Shown here piece after piece: positions 12,671-23,991 of a DNA stretch of 64,000 nucleotides. A model generated the notes under the pieces. That model did no database searches. It saw only the letters and a list, made by a program, of their open reading frames with translations, and was not told the origin of the DNA. Location: NCBI RefSeq assembly GCF_029784155.1, contig NC_073693.1:312767304-312831303 (forward strand), written 5' to 3'. How positions within the stretch are numbered: the first letter of the stretch is position 1; every line of letters begins with the position of its first letter. A program made the translations under genes and the position numbers. The stretch is from Uranotaenia lowii (taxonomy: Eukaryota; Arthropoda; Insecta; Diptera; Culicidae).

Positions 12671-13430
12671 TGCACGCTCCTTTATTTTAACTCAAAATTA
12701 AGTACGACCGATGTTCAAAACATTGTTCGATTTTATGAACTTAAAGTTAAGCACTCTTTTTCCTCCTTGCGATGGTTTAAAACGGAATTCGAACTGCGAA
12801 TTCAAAATTCATCCTTTTTTTTCCTTCGGCGAGGGAGCAAAGCTGAGTTCGACCTTATGAACTAAAAATTGAACTCTCTTTGTTGGACTGAAAACACTTA
12901 GCGAGTTCAGTTCGAACCGGAACAGAAACCAACGAACACGTCGCAAAATTTTGTCGTTCCGGAACAATTACCGGAAGACTATGAAGGAACTTCATAACGG
13001 AATGCATGCTCACCGTGTCAGCGTAAAATTCTGTCCGTCATTGTTATCATACGGTGAGCGGCTTGGAATGTCCGGAAACTTCCGGATGTTGTGTACTTCC
13101 CGTAGGAAGTAACATCCGGAAGTTTTCTTTGACCGGGAGTGTCAAAACTTTTCACCGCTCCGTAATTGTACCGGATGCAATGCAATGTACCGGAACAGCA
13201 ACATCTGGGTACAATAAATTTTTTCATCCTTTAATTCCCTGAAAAAAAAAAGCTACCCTCGAAAAAAAGGATAAATTCGAGTTCGGCTGCCGAATTTAGT
13301 ATTGAGTATGCCTATCAGAACTTAGTTTTGCTATTGCCCAGTTGAACTCAAAGTTGAGGGCTGCCACCGAAGTGCTGTTTTGAACCAAAACTACTTAATT
13401 TTGAGTTTAAAAAAAGGAGCGTGAGTGCAA
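12671..13430. mobile_element. MITE with about 30-bp terminal inverted repeats
   Basis: The left end (from about 12671) reads GCACGCTCCTTTATTTTAAC then TCAAAATTAAGTA. The right end (about 13391-13430) is its inverse, ending GGAGCGTGAGTGC. The interior has no gene but contains a strong hairpin at 13076-13125. It sits right after Q copy 1. Confidence 0.7.
13076..13125. repeat. Perfect hairpin with Ets-like CCGGAAGT arms
   Basis: A 15-bp arm AAACTTCCGGATGTT (13076-13090) is exactly complementary to AACATCCGGAAGTTT (13111-13125), and the spacer itself holds a second stem ACTTCC/GGAAGT. The whole would extrude as a cruciform or an RNA hairpin. Confidence 0.8.
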
Positions 13431-13487
13431 ACAAAATAAAAATAACACTTTCTATGACAATACGACGGGTCGAATCCTTCAGGCATC

Positions 13488-14120
13488 TGGATGAAAAACA
13501 TCATTTTCGGCAATCTAGTCTGCTATCTGGATGTCTTCACCGAAATCGAACGTAAGTACATCAAATATTTATTAATGGTTCACATTCATGGTTTACAACA
13601 CATTCCTTTTTCTATTTGTAGGATTATCTTGATCGCTTTCAGCCAAAAAACAATCATTATCAGCTGCAAGCCTCTCCGGCACAGTCTAGTGAAGCCTCCC
13701 TGAAAGAGGCTCGAACTACCTTCATTCAACATCGCTCGCAGGCTTCCGAACAGGCACAGGACAAGAAATGCAGACTGGGTTGCAACATACAACACGGTGG
13801 CGAAGTGGTGCTAGAATTTATCGATTACAAGGCCCACTAGCGAGAGGATTGTGTTCGTTAGGTTCCATCCGAATGATGGGGAAAAGCTGTACCAGTAAAG
13901 GACGAATCACTCGATCTACTCCCGGGCGAAGCGGACAGTATCTTCAGCTACGAAAGCCTGCCGAAGAAGCACTAGTAAAAGTACATGTACGCAGCTCGAT
14001 TTGTCCAGATAGTCCGGGTGATGACCCCGAACGACTACAGCGATCGGGCCAAGTTCCAGCTGATGGAAGCACACAAAAATTCGAAGCATGTTTTCGTAGT
14101 GGTAAAAATTAATTTGATTT
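13488..14120 (+). pseudogene. Degenerate fragment of an unidentified host gene
   Basis: Composition is closer to coding DNA than its surroundings. A piece starting ATG at 13491 (NIIFGNLVCYLDVFTEIE) ends at a GTAAGT donor near 13551. After a TTTGTAG acceptor near 13621, a second piece reads DYLDRFQPKNN and runs about 75 codons to VVLEFIDYKAH then a stop. Further pieces follow in shifted frames (FHPNDGEK, then FVQIVRVMTPNDYSDRAKF near 13985-14060). The two exon pieces do not join in one frame at these sites. The retained intron argues for DNA-level capture rather than retrotransposition. I do not recognise the protein. Confidence 0.4.
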
Positions 14121-14479
14121 TTGATTTTGATTTTTACAGGGACAAAAATTGTAATATCCAATCATGAAAGAACGAACAGATAGCAACGGATCTACAGTGA
14201 AATCTCCGGAATGAGCTCTGCTTGCGAACGGCCGTACCAGTGACGTGCTGTATTCAAAATAATCATGACAGCGCCAATTTTCTCGACATTCAGTTCTCTT
14301 TTAGTGGCTCCGGAGGATCAGCCTTTGAAGTTGAACCGGTTCTTGATATTGTATTCGTTATTTTATATTCGCCTTGATAATTGATTCTGACCATTACACC
14401 TATGCGTGTAGACCAGGCCGACATTTCATTTACTAAACTAAAAATTGTAAAAATGAACATAGATACAAATTTAAAAATA

Positions 14480-15218
14480 TATTTAACCGATCATTGGACT
14501 CTATGTTAGAATCATTGATACTCTATTCTTGCTGTCTTGACTCCATAGGTTATCCAGAGCAAATGTTGAATTATTTGAAACACATGGTTGGGAACCTTTT
14601 TCTTATATTGTAATCTTTAATTTTATAATCGTCTTCTTAATTGATTTTGATCGGTCTGTTTTTTTATGATCGATATACTTATGCGTTGATGATTATGATA
14701 AATGATAGATTCGAGAAAATGCGCTTCAAAGTTGGACAGGTGCTCAATTTTTCATATATTCTTTGTTTTTTATATAGTAATCTTTAATTTTAAATTCATA
14801 TTCCTAATTGATTTTGAAAATATATTTAACCCATCTTTGGACTCTATATTGGAATCGTTGATACTCTATTCTCGCCGTGTTCACTCAATAGGTTACCCAG
14901 AGCAATCGTTGAATTTTTGAAACATATGGTTGGGGACCTTTTTTTATATTGTAATTTTTAATTATAAATTCATGTTCCTAATGGATTTTGAAAATATATT
15001 TTACTGGTCATTGGACTGTTCCCAGAGTAAACGTTGAGTTATTTGAAAGAATGGTTGGGGACCTTTTTTTTATATTGTAATCTTTAATTTTTATTTTGAA
15101 AATATATTTTACCCATCATTGGACCTATGTTAGAATCATTGATATTCTCGCTGTCTGCAATCCATTGGTTACCAAGAGCAATCGTTGAATTATTTGAAAC
15201 ATATGGTTGGGGACCTTT
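14480..15218. repeat. T tandem repeat, first block
   Basis: Degenerate tandem units marked by GGACTCTATGTTAGAATC, then GTTGAATTATTTGAAA, then GGTTGGGAACC and a T-run with ATATTGTAATC. At least four units are visible (about 14490, 14820, 15000 and 15115). Noncoding. Confidence 0.6.
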
Positions 15219-16315
15219 TTTGCCTTTCTTACAGAAAGGTATAGTTATCGGTCGATTTGGGAGATCATTAATTATGGGTCTTAGATATACCTTTATAGGT
15301 ACCTATCGAATCAGCTCGATGAGTTCTGATGATGTCTGTGTATTTGTGTGTATTTGTGTGAATTTTTGTAAACTTTGTTCTCGACGTTTTTGTGAAACTG
15401 AGCAGTACAATAAAAATGATTTTTATCTTGAAAAATTTGATTTTTTTTCTTCTTCAACCTATAAAAGAAAGAAAAAAATACAAAATAGTTTGAAAATTTT
15501 TTTTTTTCATAGTAAATATCAAAAATCATCACTCCAAAAAACGTGGCCATTTGGCTTGCCAGCAATGTCAAGCTATCACTAATCAAGATGATCGATAATA
15601 TGACGTCAAATTATACATGACGTCATAGATACGCGCTTGCTATTTGAAAGTATGGATCTGTCGATGTGTGCAAGGGAAAACGTACAGGCTTCATTCCCAC
15701 TCAGGTTTGATGTCTTCATGACAGAAACCGTGTGAGGGGAAGAAGACTGTTTCATATTTTCCCGGTCAAAGTTTATTTTTTTCATTATTTTGGTTCAGTT
15801 AAAAACCGAACCAATCCAAAAAAGCATCGGAACCGAAGTTCCGATGCATTAAACATATTTATGGTTTTCACCAAGGGGTACGACCCCCAAATTAATGAAG
15901 TCGTTGATGAGTACGTCGTGCCCACACTGCATGGTATGAAAGCGATTGTTACTTCGAGACTTACCATAACATTATATTCAGGTTGCTCTGTGGAGGACAA
16001 AACGACGAAGGGGCGCGTGCGGGAGAACGAAGCACACCATATCAATTTCTTCATACGCTTATTTTCATTAACCCTTTTATATGGTTACTTAATTAATAAT
16101 TTAATACTGTTGCTTTTAAATCAATTTTTGGAAAAATTGCAATCATGATGGTAGTTCTCATGCCAAAATTATAAAATGGTTAAAAAAGTTGAAATTGAGA
16201 TATTTTTTCATTCGTTGCCATTTTCAAAGTGATCCATTTTGAAGAAGCACGCATTTTATCGAGGAGTGAAAAAACATCGTTTTCGAAGCTTATTGAAGAG
16301 AAAACTTTTTAAGCC
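15219..16315 (+). repeat. Q repeat, copy 2
   Basis: Starts TTTTTTGCCTTTCTTACAG directly at the T-run of a T unit (after GGTTGGGGACC). It has the same paired CRE-like sites (about 15601-15625) and the same small ORF (15861-16148, 95 codons). It differs from copy 1 by a short insertion before GGTTGCTCTG that ends in an ATTCAG acceptor-like sequence. Confidence 0.7.
15861..16148 (+). CDS. Small ORF of Q repeat copy 2 (unknown family)
   Basis: Same family as 12185-12448: MVFTKGYDP start, INEVVDEYVVPTLHG, then an extra segment (around RLTITLY) absent from copy 1, then CSVEDKTTKGR and the hydrophobic tail ending EKLQS. Length 95 residues. The extra segment lies just where an intron remnant could have been read through. 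No known domain; the coding status is unproven. Confidence 0.3.
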   Translation: MVFTKGYDPQINEVVDEYVVPTLHGMKAIVTSRLTITLYSGCSVEDKTTKGRVRENEAHHINFFIRLFSLTLLYGYLINNLILLLLNQFLEKLQS

Positions 16316-16319
16316 AAAT

Positions 16320-17905
16320 TTTTAGATATTGTATTCGTTATGTTATATTCGCCTTATACATTGATTCTGACCGATACACATACCTATGCGAGTAGACCAG
16401 GCCGACATTCCATTTACTAAACTGAAAATTGTAAAAATGAACATAGATACAAATTTGAAAATATATTCAACCGACCATTGGACTCTATGTTAGAATCATA
16501 TTCTATTCTTGCTGTCTTGACTCCATAGGTTATCCAGAAAAATGTTGAATTATTTGAAACACATGGTTGGGAACCTTTTTTTATATTGTCATCTTGATTT
16601 TAAATTCGTCTTTTTAATTGATTTTGATCGGTATGTTTTTTATGATCGATATACTCATGCGTTTAGACCAGCCCGACATACCATTTACTAAACTGGAAAT
16701 TTCAAAAACTATCATATAAAGCGGTTGGGATCAAAGGGGTACAAGTGCCTAAATGATAGTTTCGAGAAAACCCGCTTCAAAGTTGTTAAGTTGCACAATT
16801 TTTCATATATTTTTCGAATTCGAGCAGTTTAAACTCAATCAAAAAGTTTTCGAAAAAAATTATAAATAGGTAAATGCACCAGATGTACATTGAAACATAA
16901 AAAAACCGTTGGTTATCTTAATTCAAATTGACGATTTTGGAACTTACACCCCTCTGATCCTGAAGGCTTCATATATACAAATTTGAAAATATAGTTTACC
17001 TATCATTTGACTCTATGTTAGAATCATAGATACTATTTTCTCGCTGTCTTGACTATATAGGTTATACATAACAAATGTTGAATTATTTGGAAAACATGGT
17101 TGGGAACCTTTTTTTATATTGTAATCTTTAATTTTATATTCATGTTTTTTATTGGTTTTGATCGGTATGTTTTTTTATGATCGATATACCTATGCATGTT
17201 GACTAGGCCGATAAAATGACCAAAAATGACCTTATATAGAAATTTAAAAATATGTTTTACCGATCATTGGACTCTATGGTAGAATCATTGATACTCATTT
17301 CTCGCTGTCTTCACTCCATAGGTTACCCGGAGCAAATGTTGCATTATTTGAAATACATGGTTGGGAACCTTTTTTTTTATATTGTAATCTTTATTTTAAA
17401 TTCGTCTTCTTAATTGATTTTGATCGGTATGTTTTTTTTTTATGATCGATATACTTATGCGTTTAGACAAGCCCTTCAGTTACTAAACTGAAAATTTCAA
17501 AAATTATCATATAAGACGGTCGGGATCAAAGGGGTACAAGTGCCTAAATGATAGTTTCGAGAAAACCCGCTTCAAAGTTGTTAAGTTGCACAATTTTTCA
17601 TATATTTTTCGAATTCGAGCAGTTTAAACTCAATCAAAAAGTTTTCGAAAAAAATTATAAATAGGTAAATACACCAGATGTACATTGAAACATAAAAAAA
17701 CCGTTGGTTATACTTAATTCAAATTGACGATTTTGGAACTTACGCCCCTTTGATCCTGAAGGCCTCATATATACAAATTTGAAAATATATTTTACCGATC
17801 ATTTGACTCTATGTTAGAATCATAGATACTATTTTCTCGCTGTCTTGACTCCATAGGTTACCCAGAAAAATGTTGAATTATTTGAAAACATGGTTGGGAA
17901 CCTTT
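16320..17905. repeat. T tandem repeat, second block
   Basis: Continues the T units and includes a duplication of about 400 bp at an 800-bp period: 16683-17100 and 17478-17890 are nearly the same (both hold AAAGGGGTACAAGTGCC, GAATTCGAGCAGTTTAAACT and ACCAGATGTACATTG). Noncoding. Confidence 0.65.
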
Positions 17906-18670
17906 TTGCCTTTCTTACAGAAAGGTATAGTTATCGGTCGATTAGGGAGATCATTAATTATGGGTCTTAGATATATGTTTATAGGTACCTATCTAATCAG
18001 CTCGACGAGTTCTGATGATGTCTGTGTATTTGTGTGTATTTGTGTGAATTTTTGTAAACTTTGTTCTCGACGTTTTTGTGAAACTGAGCAGTACAATAAA
18101 AATGATTTTTATCTTGAAAAATTTGATTTTTTTCTTCTTCAACCTATAAAAGAAAGAAAAAAATACAAAATAGTTTGAAAAAAAAATTTTTCATAGTAAA
18201 TATTAAAAATCATCTCACCAAAAAACGTGTCAATTTGGCTTGCTAGCCACAACCAGCAATCACTAAAATCAAGATTATCGTATATATGACGTCAATTTAT
18301 ACGTGACGTCATTGATACGCGCTTGCTATCTAAAAGTATGGATTTGACGATGTGTGGAAGGGAGAACAGACAGGCTTCACTCCCACTCAGGTTCGATGTC
18401 ATCGTAACAGGAACCGTGTAGGAGGAAGACATCAACTTAAATTCTCCCGGCCTATCGTTCAATTTTTTCATATTAATGGTTCAGTTTGCAACCGAACCAT
18501 TCCAAAATTTTCGGAATCGAAGCTCCGAATTATTGAACTTAAAAATGGTTTTCACCAAGGGGTATGACCCCGAAATTAATGAAGTCGTTGATGAGTACGT
18601 CATGCCCACACTGCATGGTACGAAAGCGATAGTAACTTCGCCCAACATTATATTTAGGCACAGATTGCTC
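17906..18670 (+). repeat. Q repeat, copy 3, truncated
   Basis: Begins CTTTTTGCCTTTCTTACAG at the equivalent T-run of a T unit (after GGTTGGGAAC), exactly as copy 2 does. It retains the paired CRE-like sites near 18288-18312 and the start of the small ORF (18545-18673, 42 codons). It loses similarity near 18665, where unrelated sequence begins. Confidence 0.65.
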
Positions 18671-18843
18671 TGAGAAGGGGAAAACAACACGGGTACGCGG
18701 ACGATGTATGCACATCCTCTCATCTTCTCACGTGCCGTTCGTGCTTACGAAGCTTTTTCTTAAGCAGCAACGACAGGAGAGTATTTCGCCCGTGGAAGCA
18801 AATTAAATCCAATAAGACAAATGCTACTGAATCCTCTCGAGCT

Positions 18844-20709
18844 TTAAGCTCTCGGGCTTGTTTTTTTGTTCCCTTTTCTCTTCCTCTCTTCAGATCTAAC
18901 GTTGCGTTGTTGTTGTTGGGGTTGGTGTCTAGAGAAAAACGATGACGGCTTGGAGGTCAATCTGAACTTTCACTTGCTGAAGCCAATGGAAGATGACAAC
19001 CAAACAGTAGCGCCACCAAGCCCTCCATAGTAGAGTTTGAAGCATTTGGGATTTTTTTTGGAACATGCATATAATACTTAAAAGCTTATAATCATTATTG
19101 ACAAAGTGGAAGAAACTCACTAATCACTAATCACTAATCGTACTTCCACAGCCAGAACTTATGTCTGAGTCCCAAAGAATAATAAGCGTGTATTATTATT
19201 CTTCTTGTCTTTGTTCATGTTTTGGATCATTTTAACATCAACACATCAAAATGATCAAAAACATAAAATGGTTGGGCCTACCATGGAGCAGAGAACGCAG
19301 AGAAATCTGGAACACAGGAACAGGAAGAAACGTGGACCACCAGTACCATACGTTTCAAAGGGGATCGTTGGAAGCATGCTAAGAAAAATGCTCCGTGATG
19401 AAAATACCATGCTAAATGTAATGTAACTTCACCAATCACTAGAACCATTCTTCATGGGCTGGAAATGATTTATTTGGTACACTAAAATCACAAAACTTGA
19501 AACTAAAATTCTTTTTGAAAACTTGATTTATTTGACGAAAGATTATTAAAGATTATTAAAAATTTACTTGAATTTTCCGCGTTGAACTGTTTTGGGTTTC
19601 AGTGTACAATCATTTCTGGTCTTAGACCAAGGATAAAGCGCCTTTACTCGCTCTTGAAAATAAAAAAAGAAACGGAAACATTAATAGAACATTAAACCTT
19701 TCGAGGTCTGTTAAGAACTCGAAAGGTTCTACAAATATTTTACCCTTTTAAAAGCACTTGATAGTGAGATTACTTCAAAACCTTTCTGCAAACGATGAAG
19801 TTTCATTTTTTAAAGTAAAAAATATTAAAAATGTAAATCTTATATGATTCAGAAAAAACATGAAAATGCTAACATTCAAAACCTTGAACTAGTACATAAG
19901 TGAGAAAAACATAAAGGCGAAAGATTGGAATTAAGCTCCATCCTTTTCTTCTACCTTAAACTAAAGCACTGTCACAAAAATAAATCCATCTATCCCTACT
20001 GTTTCAATTCGATTTTATTCGACATGGACAGTCGAGACTATTTAGACAATCCCGACGCAGGAGCGTACGCAACGCCAAACGCGCCAGTATACCTTCATTC
20101 TGTGTGAATCGAATAAGTTTTTAGAAAAAAACACAACCAAAACTTGTCACATTACTAAGAGCGAAGAAATGATGATAAAATTGAAGCTGAGATTATTCTA
20201 CCCCTGGATTTTTTGAATATACGGTTCTCTGATTCTCAGCCTAGCAATCGCGAATATGTCTCGATGTCTAGTTTGCACACCTTTCCTGCTCCCACAAACA
20301 CAGGTGTTACATTACGAATAGATAATTTTTATTTTAGATACCGACAATCAAAGTTTGCTTCTCCTTCCCTCCTCCCCTCTTTCCCAAGTACTATTTTCCT
20401 CCTGCTTTATCTAGTAACACATGTTGGTAGGAAATTTTAGCGTTGTGAAGGAAAATCACACAGTCTACATCTCTCCCTCTACATCATTGAAACTTATTGA
20501 TTGGTGGTCCTAATGTAGCAGAATAAGACAAACAGACATACTTTTTTATGCAACGTTGGATAAAGAAAGTTACCTTCGTCATGGGGGAGAAAAAAATAGA
20601 TAGAGGAAAGCACATGTGATTTGAAACGTTCTCACCGGGTTTCTGCTGTTGGTGTCCTTCGCTTGCTTCGATTGGTTTGGCTCGTGTTGGCTTGTACAGA
20701 CGCGTCCAT
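18844..20709 (-). CDS. Possible two-exon short gene or captured gene fragment
   Basis: On the minus strand, 20960-20636 looks like a 5' exon: balanced base composition, an ATG at 20709-20707 opening MDASVQANTSQ, and a good donor CCCG|GTGAGAAC at 20636/20635. A pyrimidine-rich acceptor TTTTTCTCTAG lies 1.7 kb downstream; the exon from 18928 continues in phase as HQPQQQQ then a lysine/arginine-rich stretch, with a stop at 18846-18844. The joined product would be about 52 residues, basic and low complexity. The pairing of these exons is inference, and I recognise no family. It may be the captured 5' end of a host gene carried inside the insertion. Confidence 0.22.
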
Positions 20710-20960
20710 TGATTCGATTTTTCACCAAAATTAAATTCATTAAGTTTGATTGGAATCTTTTCACTATAACGAGGGCTTCTCACAATGTTTCTTCCAATTT
20801 CACTTGCAATTCATCGAAATGCAGTAACTATTCTTAACTTTCACTTCCACTCTTCATGAGGCGGCTTCATATTCAGGCAATCGAGAATCGAGAAGTTAAC
20901 GCGGACGGATCGAACCAAAAACTTGACCGTTCAACACGACACACAGAACGAGACTCGTAG

Positions 20961-21367
20961 TCAATTATGTTGATGTTGAATGTTGATAAACGTAAGTTTT
21001 ATTCCCATTAAAACGGTATTCTTCACTATTTGTAAATGAGACATTCCCGCATTTTTGTTACAACACGCTGTTATGGGACGCCAACCAGCTGGCGTGGGTT
21101 TCATTTTCAGTGATTCTCTCCCTTGCTGAAATTTTCAGGAAATGACCCAAATATGTTCCCAATATTTTCACTTCTTCACTTCTCACTAATCACTTCACAT
21201 ATCAAACGACACAAGTATAGAAAAAAAATCGACCTGACTCGACCTGCAGCATCAAATGAATCAGGATATTTGCATGCTCATTACTCTTACGCGCCACGTT
21301 TAGCGTTCTGAACTCCATTATTGACAAAGTGGAAGAAACAGGAAAGAACTCCGAATTAACCATTTTC
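20961..21367. other. Unassigned spacer
   Basis: Lies upstream of the possible 5' exon at 20636-20960. No gene or bounded repeat could be supported. Confidence 0.3.
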
Positions 21368-22760
21368 GCCAGGTTGACCAAATACAAAAATGACAAAATC
21401 GACAAAATTGACAAAATTGAAAAAAATTGACTAAATAGACCAGTTTCACTAAATTGACGAAATTGACAAACTTGACGTAATTCATTGATTTGACAAAATT
21501 AACTTAGTTGAAAAAATCATAAAATTGATAAAATTTATAAAATTGACAAAATCGAGAAAATTGGCAGAATTGACCAAATTGACGATGACAAAATGGACAA
21601 AATTCACTGAATTGACAAAATTGACAAGATTGATAAAACTGACAAATTAAACAAAATTGAAAAAATTGACAAAATTGACAAAAATAACAATATTGACAAA
21701 AGAGATGACAAAATCGACAAAATTCATTAAATTGATAAAATTGACAAGATTAATAAAACTGACAAAATCGACAAAATTGAAAAAATGACTAAATTAACGA
21801 TGACAAAATCGACAAATTTCACTAAATTGACAAAATTGACAAGATTGATAAAACTGACAAAAATCGACAATATTGACAAAATTGAAAAAAATTGACCAAA
21901 TTGACCAAATTGAAAAACTTGGCTTAATTCATTGATTTGACAAAATTCACATAGCTGAAAAAATCATAAAAATTGATAATATTTTTGAAATTGACAAAAT
22001 CGGGAAAATTGGCAGAATTGACAAAATTGACTATGACAAAATCGACAAAATTCACTGAATTGACAAAATTGACAAGATTGATAAAACTGACAAAAATCGA
22101 CAAAAGTGACAAAATTGACCAAATTGACCAAAATGACCAAATTGTCAAAATTCACAAAATTGACAAAGACAAAATCGACAAAATTCACTATATTTACAAA
22201 ATTGACAAAATTGAAAAGATTGACAAAATTGACTGGCGAAATTTCCAAAATTGACCCAATTGACTAAATTTTGACAAATTTACAATATCGACAAATTGAC
22301 AAAATTGACAAACTTGACAGAATCGAAGGAAATTGAAAAAATTGAAAAAATTGGCCAAAATTGACAATGACAAAATCGACGAAATGCACTTAATTGACAA
22401 AATTGGCAAAGCTGTCAAAATTGACAACATTGACAAGATTGACAAAATTGACTAATTTGATTAAACTGACAAAATTGACAAAATTAACAAAACTGACCAA
22501 ATTGACAAATTTGACAAAATTGACAAATTTGACAAAATTGACAGAATTTTCAAATTTGAAAAAGTTGACAAAATCATGAAAATTGTTAAAATCGACAAAT
22601 AAACAAAATCTATATAATTGGTTAAATTGACAAAATTTTCCGAACTAACAATGCTGACAAAATCATGAAAATTGATAAAATTGACAAAATTTAAAATATG
22701 ACCAAATTAACGAAATAGACAAAATCAACAAAACAGAATAAAAATCTCAAAATAACAAAA
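21368..22760. repeat. 1.4-kb nonamer minisatellite (TTGACAAAA)
   Basis: Roughly 150 degenerate copies of TTGACAAAA with spacing mostly 9 bp. The period is a multiple of three, so long but meaningless frames appear on both strands (KLTKLT on plus, NFVNFV on minus). It lies inside the insertion splitting receptor A. Confidence 0.9.
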
Positions 22761-22889
22761 TTAAAAATACTACGCTTTCAAAATTTTCAATATTTTTCAT
22801 TTTCATAATTTATTGTACCGATTTTATACATTTTGGTATCGTATTTTACTCTAGCATTTGAAATTTTATCCAATAATTTTATCTATGTA

Positions 22890-23298
22890 TTTGTTTCATA
22901 TACTTGAGAGGTTGAATTATTTGAAATACATGGTCAGGCATCTTTTTTCAAATTGTATTCTTAATTTTTATACCCCTTCCATTTTGTAGATATCATATGC
23001 TGTAACTCCAAATAGAGTAAATTGAGTTAGATTATAATGTCATAGAAACGGAATCATACATGATATTCCAGAATCTAGTCATTCAAAAACGTTAATTTAT
23101 ATGAAAATTATGATTATATACAAATACTTTTATCCTAATAAAAACTTTGAATCTTTATTTCCTAAATTCATTTTGGATTTATTGCGTATGAAATTCATTA
23201 ATCATAATTCATAGTTCATTTTGTTTTATATGTACCCAAATATATTTTACAGGCTGTAAGAAAGGCTACAATCCACTGTAAAGTGTATTAAATCGGGT
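22890..23298. repeat. Right end of the insertion with T and Q remnants
   Basis: Holds a diverged T unit (GTTGAATTATTTGAAATACATGG without full match, near 22912) and, near 23263-23275, GCCTTTCTTACAG on the minus strand. That is the word found at the left edge of Q repeats and at the other end of this insertion. Confidence 0.5.
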
Positions 23299-23562
23299 TT
23301 TTCCGGTTGAACTCGTATTCCTGGAAATTAATTTTTCCATCATCAAAGATTTCAATCATCAAACTAAGAGATTTCTCAACTCTGAATAGCATCAAATTGA
23401 AATACCAAACAAATTAAACCAACCTCCTAGCAGAACTATGACATTCAACAACCTGAAACAATCATTTCCGGGGACTTGGACATCAACAAAAAACTGCTTA
23501 AGTTTCTTAAAACTTCGCCTTAGCTGCTGCAGATGATGACCGCGAATCAACTCAAACATCAT
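23299..23562 (-). pseudogene. Odorant receptor copy A, exon 1 and start of exon 2
   Basis: Exon 1 is 23562-23424 (139 bp), starting ATGATG and encoding MMFEL, then HHLQQLRRSFKKLKQFF, then VPGNDCFRLLN. It is the same length and phase as exon 1 of the intact paralogue (61374-61512). A 103-bp GT/AG intron follows, then 22 bp of exon 2 (23320-23299, ending CCGGAAAA), where similarity stops abruptly at the 11.8-kb insertion. The upstream 200 bp also match the paralogue, including GTGAGTATCGAACAGATGCC. The exon itself is undamaged. Confidence 0.85.
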
Positions 23563-23991
23563 TTTGAAACGCACTTCAGCGACACACTAAGGGGTAGGGC
23601 AGTATGAACGCTGTAATTTAAACCTTTACTTTGTATTGACCCGACCTGGCATCTGTTCGATACTCACACACTTTCTGCTTTAACCCTTCATTTCATGATT
23701 TTTAATTTTCCCTAAAAATATTTTTTCAAAGTTGGAAATTATGAGAAGATCGAGAAAAAAAATTAAAATAAAATACGATTTTTCACTTTTTCCATACATT
23801 AATTGATGCAAATTTGTTACTTTATGGAAACGAAGGGATAAAATAGTTACACAGATTATGCGGTTCTCATGGTATTAATAGCATTTCTCTTGGTTTATTT
23901 TTTCCACCAGGAACTTTGGTAGAACCCGTCTATGGGGGGTGGAGAGGTTTAAAATTCAAATTAAGCTAGAAATAATTAAAATTCCAAAAAA

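Larger units (their letters stand above)
11534..23298. mobile_element. Composite 11.8-kb insertion splitting exon 2 of receptor A
   Basis: In the intact paralogue, CCGGAAAA is followed within a few bases by TGGAAACGTTGG. In copy A these two pieces sit at 23299-23306 and 11522-11533, in the same orientation, with this DNA between them. Both ends carry GCCTTTCTTACAG pointing inward: 11541-11553 on the plus strand and 23275-23263 on the minus strand. The interior is Q repeats, T tandem repeats, a MITE, gene-like fragments and a minisatellite, listed separately. Two to three bases of the target are lost or blurred, and I see no clear target-site duplication. It may have arrived as one unit or grown by successive insertions. 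Confidence 0.7.

Noticed and set aside
19268..19426. Plus-strand frame starting MVGPTMEQRTQRN
   Set aside because: Short, basic, single exon, no homologous copy in the window and no start context; too weak to call.
21924..22579. Open frames NFVNFV and KLTKLT on both strands
   Set aside because: Product of the 9-bp minisatellite.
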